From Tectiglobus sp965223355 (GTDB taxonomy: Bacteria; Pseudomonadota; Alphaproteobacteria; Rhizobiales; Hyphomicrobiaceae): a stretch of 64,000 bases of DNA. Of this stretch, positions 59,486 through 64,000 are shown piece after piece (positions within the stretch are counted from its first letter, which is position 1; the number at the start of each line of letters is the position of its first letter). Below the pieces are notes generated by a model. It was not told where the DNA came from. It searched no databases and worked only from the letters and a program-made list of their open reading frames with translations. A program made the translations under genes and the position numbers. Location of the stretch: NCBI GenBank assembly GCA_965223355.1, contig CBDCWE010000003.1, positions 4,402,001 to 4,466,000 of the forward strand, in the 5' to 3' direction.

Positions 59486-60694
59486 CTATTCACCGGGTTG
59501 CACTGATGGCGGCGCCGGCCTGGTCCTGAACCGGGCCAATTGCCGTGCGTGCTGGTAGACATCGCCGGCCAGAATTTCGATCCGCTCGCTCACCGGCCAC
59601 CCGCGCCGCGGCCGGGCATTCAGATGAATTTGCAGCAATGCCAGAGCAATGCCGCCGGCCGGCAACAGGTACATCAGCGGTGCCAATTCCGGATTGAGGA
59701 CGGTTGCGTTGTTGACCACCAAACCACCGCCGCGCGCGCACGCGGCAACAACAAACGCCAGCACAATCTTCTGGTTGCGGTTCTGCCGCGTTGATTGTGC
59801 CTGACCAACGAACGCGACCGCAATTAGCGCAAACAAGAACGGGTAAAGAACATTTGAGAATCGCTCGTGCAATTCGGCAACGAAATGACCGTGCCGGTAG
59901 CCGTCTTTCTTCGCCGCTTCGTCGACGACCAACAGTTCGCCGAAATAGCGTTCCTGCGGCTTCCAGGTATGGGCGCCCTGCTTGCGCTCGAGCCTTTCGA
60001 GGTCGACGGCGTAGTTGTCGAAGCGCAGAATGCGTTGCGACGCCACACCGAACGGGCCGCGAACGACATGGCCGTTTTTCATCGCGAGGTACGATTCTTT
60101 ACCGGTCTCGATGATCCGGCCCGATTCGGCAAGATAGGACAGATGGGCATTGTCATTGCGCATATCATATATCAGCAAGCCATAAAGCGTGCCGTCACGC
60201 GCGCGGTTGCGAATATGAACGACGACCCATGGTAGTGGCACCGAAAACTTGCCGGGGATCATCACCTGGGAGAGCAAATCAGCACGCACTTCGGTGATCT
60301 TCGCGCGAAACATGCGCAGCGACCACGGCATGGCGACATGATTGATAAACGCCGACAGCAGCGCCACGATAAGCGCCAGCGCCATCAGCGGCCGCAGCAC
60401 CGTCCAGATCGTACCGCCGGCTGCCGTCACCACGATCAATTCACTGTCGCTGCTCAGCCGGTTCAACACGTGAATGACCGCAATCAGCAGTGCGATTGGC
60501 GCAACCACGGCCAGAAGTTTCGGGATCGCCAGCGTTGTGATCATGACGAAGGTCACGGCATCCTGACCACTCGACGTGACCAGTTTCAGCTGTTTGAGAG
60601 CAAGCGCGATCCAGACCACGCCGATCAGCGAAAAAAGGATCAGGGCCAGGGCGCTGAAAGCCTGCCGGAAAACATAACCTCCGAAAGTCGACAT
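59486..60694 (-). CDS. lptF: LPS export ABC transporter permease LptF
   Basis: A 402-residue YjgP/YjgQ-family permease, partner of LptG. Starts MSTFGGYVFRQAFSALALIL. Membrane helices lie near residues 12-32, 50-75, 95-120 and at the C-terminal end. The periplasmic domain includes VQNGTLY-like DGTLYGLLIYDMRNDNAHLS. ATG 60694 is preferred to an upstream in-frame codon at 60739. First gene of the lptF-lptG-lptD unit and divergent from pepA. Confidence 0.93.
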   Translation of the reverse strand: MSTFGGYVFRQAFSALALILFSLIGVVWIALALKQLKLVTSSGQDAVTFVMITTLAIPKLLAVVAPIALLIAVIHVLNRLSSDSELIVVTAAGGTIWTVLRPLMALALIVALLSAFINHVAMPWSLRMFRAKITEVRADLLSQVMIPGKFSVPLPWVVVHIRNRARDGTLYGLLIYDMRNDNAHLSYLAESGRIIETGKESYLAMKNGHVVRGPFGVASQRILRFDNYAVDLERLERKQGAHTWKPQERYFGELLVVDEAAKKDGYRHGHFVAELHERFSNVLYPFLFALIAVAFVGQAQSTRQNRNQKIVLAFVVAACARGGGLVVNNATVLNPELAPLMYLLPAGGIALALLQIHLNARPRRGWPVSERIEILAGDVYQHARQLARFRTRPAPPSVQPGE

Positions 60695-61050
60695 CGACGT
60701 TCGATCCCCAAACCCTGACGATGCTGATATGCACCGCAATGCGCAGTCCAGGCCATCTCATACCGGCCCGCGCCACAAACAGCGGTATCCATACCAGCAT
60801 GGCCGAATTTCGGCGATTGCCGAGCACAATGGCAAATGCTCTATTTCATTGACGATTGTCTGCCTTTACTATGTCCTGAAAGCACCATTCTGGGTTTCTT
60901 CTGCAGCCGTAGCCGTCCTCAAGCGGTTTATCCGCAGCTCACACCAATCCGGCGGCGGCCACGTCACAGCTATGTGGCCACCGCACAGTCTCACCTCGCC
61001 GCGCACGGCGCCCCGTCCCTTGCAACCACCCTGTCAATGTCAGTAGAGCC
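60695..61050. other. Divergent lptF/pepA promoter region
   Basis: No gene is supported. AT-richer sequence at 60835-60900 (TTTCATTGACGATTGTCTGC, TTTACTATGTCC) is the likely site of the divergent promoters, but spacing of candidate -35/-10 boxes is poor. Confidence 0.35.
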
Positions 61051-62580
61051 ATGCCACTTTCCCTTGCGATCAAATTTGCCAGCCTGACCTGCCAACCCGC
61101 CACCCACGCCGTGCTGCTGACAGCCGAAGGCCCCGAACTTGGCCAAGTCGGCCAGCGCCTCGACGGTCAATCCTCCGGCCAACTGACGCGGGCCATGGAC
61201 ATCGCCAGCTTCACCGGCAAATCCCACTCGGCCGTTTCGCTGCTGGCGCCGGCAGCAGAGCAGCTCCGCCACCTGATTGTGACGGGTGCCGGCGCTGCCT
61301 CCAACAATGACGAGCAGGCCTGGGCAACCATCGGCGGCCACGCGGCGGGCCAACTGGCCAGCGCCAAAACCGCGGATGCCGCCGTGATCATGGACTGTGC
61401 GGGATTGGCGGACCAACACTCGGGTGATGCAGCGGCGGCGGTCGCGATGGGTGCGTTGCTGCGCACCTACAACTTTGATCTCTATAAGACCCGCAAATCG
61501 GCGAGCGATAATCCGGACAATGGCGGCAAGCCGGACATCAAACTCTCGACCTTGACGATCCACACGGGCGACCCTGAAGGCGCTGAACGGGCATTGGCGC
61601 GGACCATGGCCATTGCCGAAGGCGTTGCCTTGGCCCGCGATCTTGTCAATGAACCCGCCAACATTCTCGGCCCGGTCGAGTTCGCCATTCGATGCGAGAC
61701 GTTGCGCGAGGTTGGTGTGGATGTCGAAATCTTTGATGCAGAGCGCCTCGATGACATCGGCATGCACGCTCTGCTGGCGGTCGCGCAGGGCAGCGAACGT
61801 CCGGCCCGCGTTGCCGTCATGCAGTGGCACGGCGCCAAATCCAAACGCACCAAACCGCTGTGCTTTATTGGCAAGGGGGTTTGTTTCGACACCGGCGGCA
61901 TTTCCATGAAACCGGCCGGCGGCATGGAGGACATGAAAGGCGACATGGGCGGTGCGGCCTGCGTCACCGGCCTGATCCACACCCTTGCCGCGCGCCAGGC
62001 CGGCGTCAATGCGATCGGCATCGTCGGGCTGGTCGAAAACATGCCGTCGGGCTCGGCCCAGCGCCCCGGCGACATCGTCCAATCGCTGTCCGGCCAAACC
62101 GTCGAAGTCCTCAACACCGATGCTGAAGGCCGCCTCGTTCTGGCGGATTTGCTCACTTATGCGCAAGCCGAGTTCAAGCCGCGATTCATGATCAACCTGG
62201 CGACGCTGACGGGCGCGATCATCATCGCCCTTGGCAAGGACCACGCCGGCATGTTTTCCAACAACGACCGCCTCGCCGACGACTTGACAAACTGCGGTCT
62301 CGCTGTCGGCGAGAAGGTCTGGCGCATGCCGCTCGGCAAAGCCTACGACAAGCTGATCGACACGCCGAACGCCGACATGAAGAACATTGGCGGGCGCTGG
62401 GGCGGATCGATCACGGCGGCGCAGTTCCTGCAGCGGTTTGTCGACGACACACCCTGGGCCCATCTCGACATCGCCGGCACCGCCATGGCCTCGGACAAAA
62501 GCGAGATCAGCCGCAGCTGGGCCTCGGGGTGGGGCGTGCGCTTACTGGATCGCCTGGTCTCGGAAAAATATGAACGCTGA
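61051..62580 (+). CDS. pepA: Leucyl aminopeptidase (PepA)
   Basis: A 509-residue M17 cytosolic exopeptidase. The catalytic domain shows FIGKGVCFDTGGISMKPAGG (metal-binding Asp and Lys), NMPSGSAQRPGDIVQSLSG, and the family signature NTDAEGRLVLAD with metal ligands. WRMPLGKAYDKLIDTPNADMKN follows. ATG 61051 starts MPLSLAIKFASL. PepA next to the lptFG genes is a common arrangement in proteobacteria. Confidence 0.96.
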   Translation: MPLSLAIKFASLTCQPATHAVLLTAEGPELGQVGQRLDGQSSGQLTRAMDIASFTGKSHSAVSLLAPAAEQLRHLIVTGAGAASNNDEQAWATIGGHAAGQLASAKTADAAVIMDCAGLADQHSGDAAAAVAMGALLRTYNFDLYKTRKSASDNPDNGGKPDIKLSTLTIHTGDPEGAERALARTMAIAEGVALARDLVNEPANILGPVEFAIRCETLREVGVDVEIFDAERLDDIGMHALLAVAQGSERPARVAVMQWHGAKSKRTKPLCFIGKGVCFDTGGISMKPAGGMEDMKGDMGGAACVTGLIHTLAARQAGVNAIGIVGLVENMPSGSAQRPGDIVQSLSGQTVEVLNTDAEGRLVLADLLTYAQAEFKPRFMINLATLTGAIIIALGKDHAGMFSNNDRLADDLTNCGLAVGEKVWRMPLGKAYDKLIDTPNADMKNIGGRWGGSITAAQFLQRFVDDTPWAHLDIAGTAMASDKSEISRSWASGWGVRLLDRLVSEKYER

Positions 62581-62848
62581 TACCGGCCAACGCGGTCGAG
62601 CGCGACTGGGCCGAAGTATCAGCCAACCAGAGTTGGCGAACCTTGGCCCAAGTTTGAGCACCAGGCGGGATTCCTGGCTCGGAGCGGTGTTGAGAACGAG
62701 GGGCAGAAATATCGCTGCGGATATCGGCGCCTCGCACCGGCCACAACAGGTCCTTCTCAATCAAAAAGTTCCATAATATTTATTATGCGAATGGAGAAGC
62801 GCATGTGCGAGCCGCAAGTGTCGCTTGAACCGAATAGCCGGCCGGGCC
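62581..62848. other. pepA 3' spacer with AT palindrome
   Basis: No gene. ATAATATTTATTAT at 62773-62786 is a perfect 14-bp palindrome in otherwise GC-rich DNA, downstream of the convergent genes pepA and the membrane protein. Confidence 0.4.
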
Positions 62849-63658
62849 CTAATCCAACTGGGACTTGGATGGCCGCGCCCGATCATCGCCTTCGCCTGCT
62901 CGACGGCGGCGGCCGCGGCCGCCTTCAATGCGCAAACCGATCTCGACGATCGCCACCGACAGGATCGCCAGCGCGAACCCGATCAGCACGTTGATACTGA
63001 CGACAACCGCCAGGACAGCGGCGAACGGCTCACCGACCACCCGCGCGCCGACGTCGACAATCATCGCATCGAGCAGCTGGCGAACGTTGAATGCGAGGTC
63101 GCTCAATTGCGCAATGCCGGGCCGTGCCGGCACATCGAACACCAGATCTTTCGCCAACGCGCTCATTGACGGCACGATCACAAGGCCAAGTGCCACGCTG
63201 GCCTGCACGCCGAGCGAGAACAGCACGCCGAGCGGCACTGCGAGACGATAGGAGCCCCATCGGCCGGGCCGCATTGCATAGCCGTGATAACCGCGGCGCA
63301 AAATACCAACGCCGATCACCAGACACATCGCCAGAACGAGCGCCAGGACGAAGCCGCGCCCGCCATCGCCGCCGGCGAACGTCAGAATGACGGCGGCCGC
63401 GGCGGCGAGCGCCTTGATCAGGCTTTCGCCAATACCGATGGCGGTGGCAACGACCAAGCGTATGCCGCGCACCGTGTCGAAATAGAACGGCAATTCATGG
63501 CGCTGCCTCGAGCGTTCGAAGGCGCAGCCGGCGACCACGATCATGATCGCCGACAGGCCTGCAAGCCACCACGGAGCGCGCCACGCCATCAACGCAACGG
63601 CGCCAATCAAGCCAAACTCAACGAGAACCGCCGCCAGGTTTCGAAAAATCTGTTGCAC
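62849..63658 (-). CDS. Polytopic membrane protein of unknown function
   Basis: A 269-residue protein with about six membrane segments (LVEFGLIGAVALMAWRAPWWLAGLSAIMIVV-type N-terminus, then ALAAAAAVILTF, LVLALVLAMCLVIGVGIL, LAVPLGVLFSLGVQASVALGLVIV, FAAVLAVVVSINVLIGFALAILSVAIV). A basic cytosolic tail (EGGRGRRRRAGEGDD) follows. No family recognised. GTG start at 63658 with AAGGACACG upstream. Confidence 0.7.
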   Translation of the reverse strand: MQQIFRNLAAVLVEFGLIGAVALMAWRAPWWLAGLSAIMIVVAGCAFERSRQRHELPFYFDTVRGIRLVVATAIGIGESLIKALAAAAAVILTFAGGDGGRGFVLALVLAMCLVIGVGILRRGYHGYAMRPGRWGSYRLAVPLGVLFSLGVQASVALGLVIVPSMSALAKDLVFDVPARPGIAQLSDLAFNVRQLLDAMIVDVGARVVGEPFAAVLAVVVSINVLIGFALAILSVAIVEIGLRIEGGRGRRRRAGEGDDRARPSKSQLD

Positions 63659-63849
63659 GGTTGCGTGTCCTTTTCAGCTTCGCTACCCATCGCAAGAAAA
63701 TGCGACTCTGTTGCCGCGATCAAGCCGGCCACCGGCCCGGTCCCGACGTCGGGTCGTCAGTGCAGCGGGCGCCGGCAAGGTCCGGGCCAAGGTTCGGACC
63801 AAGATCCGGGCACGGCTCGGCCCGACAGCGCGCCCCAAAGGGTAAGATC

Positions 63850-64000
63850 GTGACGAACACCACAGATCCGAAGAACACCACAGATCCGAAGAACACCACA
63901 GATCCGAAGAACACCACAGATCCGACAAAGGCCACGGATGCGCTCAAATCCACAGGCGTGACAAAGGCCGTAGACCTGCAGGGCCTGGCCGACCTGCTCA
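63850..64000 (+). CDS. Start of a protein with NTTDPK tandem repeats, cut by window end
   Basis: GTG at 63850 with AAAGGGTAAG upstream opens a frame to the window end. Residues 2-25 are four tandem NTTDPK/T units encoded by an 18-bp direct repeat. TKATDALKSTGVTKAVDLQG and LADLL follow. The opposite strand is also open but reads as monotonous DLWCSS and is rejected. The protein family cannot be seen from 50 residues. Confidence 0.55.
   Translation, partial: MTNTTDPKNTTDPKNTTDPKNTTDPTKATDALKSTGVTKAVDLQGLADLL
63860..63920 (+). repeat. 18-bp tandem repeat in the terminal gene
   Basis: About 3.5 copies of AACACCACAGATCCGAAG. In-frame, so copy-number change would only lengthen or shorten the N-terminus. 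Confidence 0.85.

Noticed and set aside
60991..62463. 490-codon open frame antisense to pepA
   Set aside because: PepA carries all family signatures; the antisense translation has none.
63683..63953. Minus-strand frames reading DLWCSS repeats
   Set aside because: Antisense reading of the NTTDPK tandem repeat; the plus frame has a ribosome site and continues into non-repetitive sequence.

Overview
The window looks like chromosomal DNA of a GC-rich alphaproteobacterium, probably Hyphomicrobiales-like (inference). The signs are the lpd-lipA-coq10-cinA neighbourhood, a tolQRAB-pal-cpoB-tilS cluster, an lptF-lptG-lptD-surA block, and a COQ10-type ubiquinone-binding protein. It mixes a conserved core with accessory metabolism and an unusually rich set of small mobile or repetitive elements.

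Layout. 1-4196 holds the 3' part of dihydrolipoyl dehydrogenase, two GlsB-type membrane proteins, lipA, coq10 and cinA/pncC. 4373-6837 is a small lower-GC island with 34-bp inverted repeats. It carries a frameshifted tyrosine recombinase and two membrane-protein genes, punctuated by three copies of an 18-bp quasi-palindrome. 6966-8695 holds small proteins and a metallophosphoesterase. 8700-18954 is the Tol-Pal envelope cluster, interrupted by repeats and a 45-residue lipoprotein gene. 19544-24738 is an oxidative cluster: xanthine-dehydrogenase-type Mo subunit, Gfo/Idh/MocA oxidoreductase and Baeyer-Villiger monooxygenase. An IS110-family element (24810-25984) has inserted into a multi-hairpin repeat next to tRNA-Ser(GGA).

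26522-37238 reads as one long minus-strand respiratory operon. In order of transcription it holds a small exported protein, a Met/Gly/Ser repeat protein, a pentaheme cytochrome, a DmsA-like Mo reductase, a DmsB-like FeS protein, a TorD-like chaperone, a polyferredoxin, a heme-motif (CxxCH) histidine kinase and an NtrC-type regulator. A near-consensus sigma-54 promoter lies at 37291-37308, just upstream of the first gene, which fits the NtrC-type regulator encoded at the far end.

37704-42453 pairs a CaiB-type CoA transferase with a complete TctABC tripartite tricarboxylate transporter and a truncated enoyl-CoA hydratase. 42466-49399 contains GDYXXLXY and DUF2157 proteins, a BCCT transporter, a universal stress protein, a FAH-family hydrolase, a small protein and a kinase-like/BON fusion. 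49815-53075 is a 1086-residue membrane/coiled-coil protein of unknown function. 53792-60694 is the LPS-export and outer-membrane block (surA, lptD, lptG, lptF), divergent from pepA. The window ends in a gene starting with NTTDPK tandem repeats.

Most striking: (i) the 5' end of the IS110 element contains sequences that pair with both halves of its target and with both of its own ends, so a bridge RNA can be read directly, and an uninterrupted copy of the target is present at 49651-49670; (ii) the recombinase/18-bp-site cassette island; (iii) two families of multi-hairpin repeats, one showing paired changes in its stem, plus a TA-flanked MITE; (iv) the sigma-54 respiratory operon with its MSGMGG-repeat protein.
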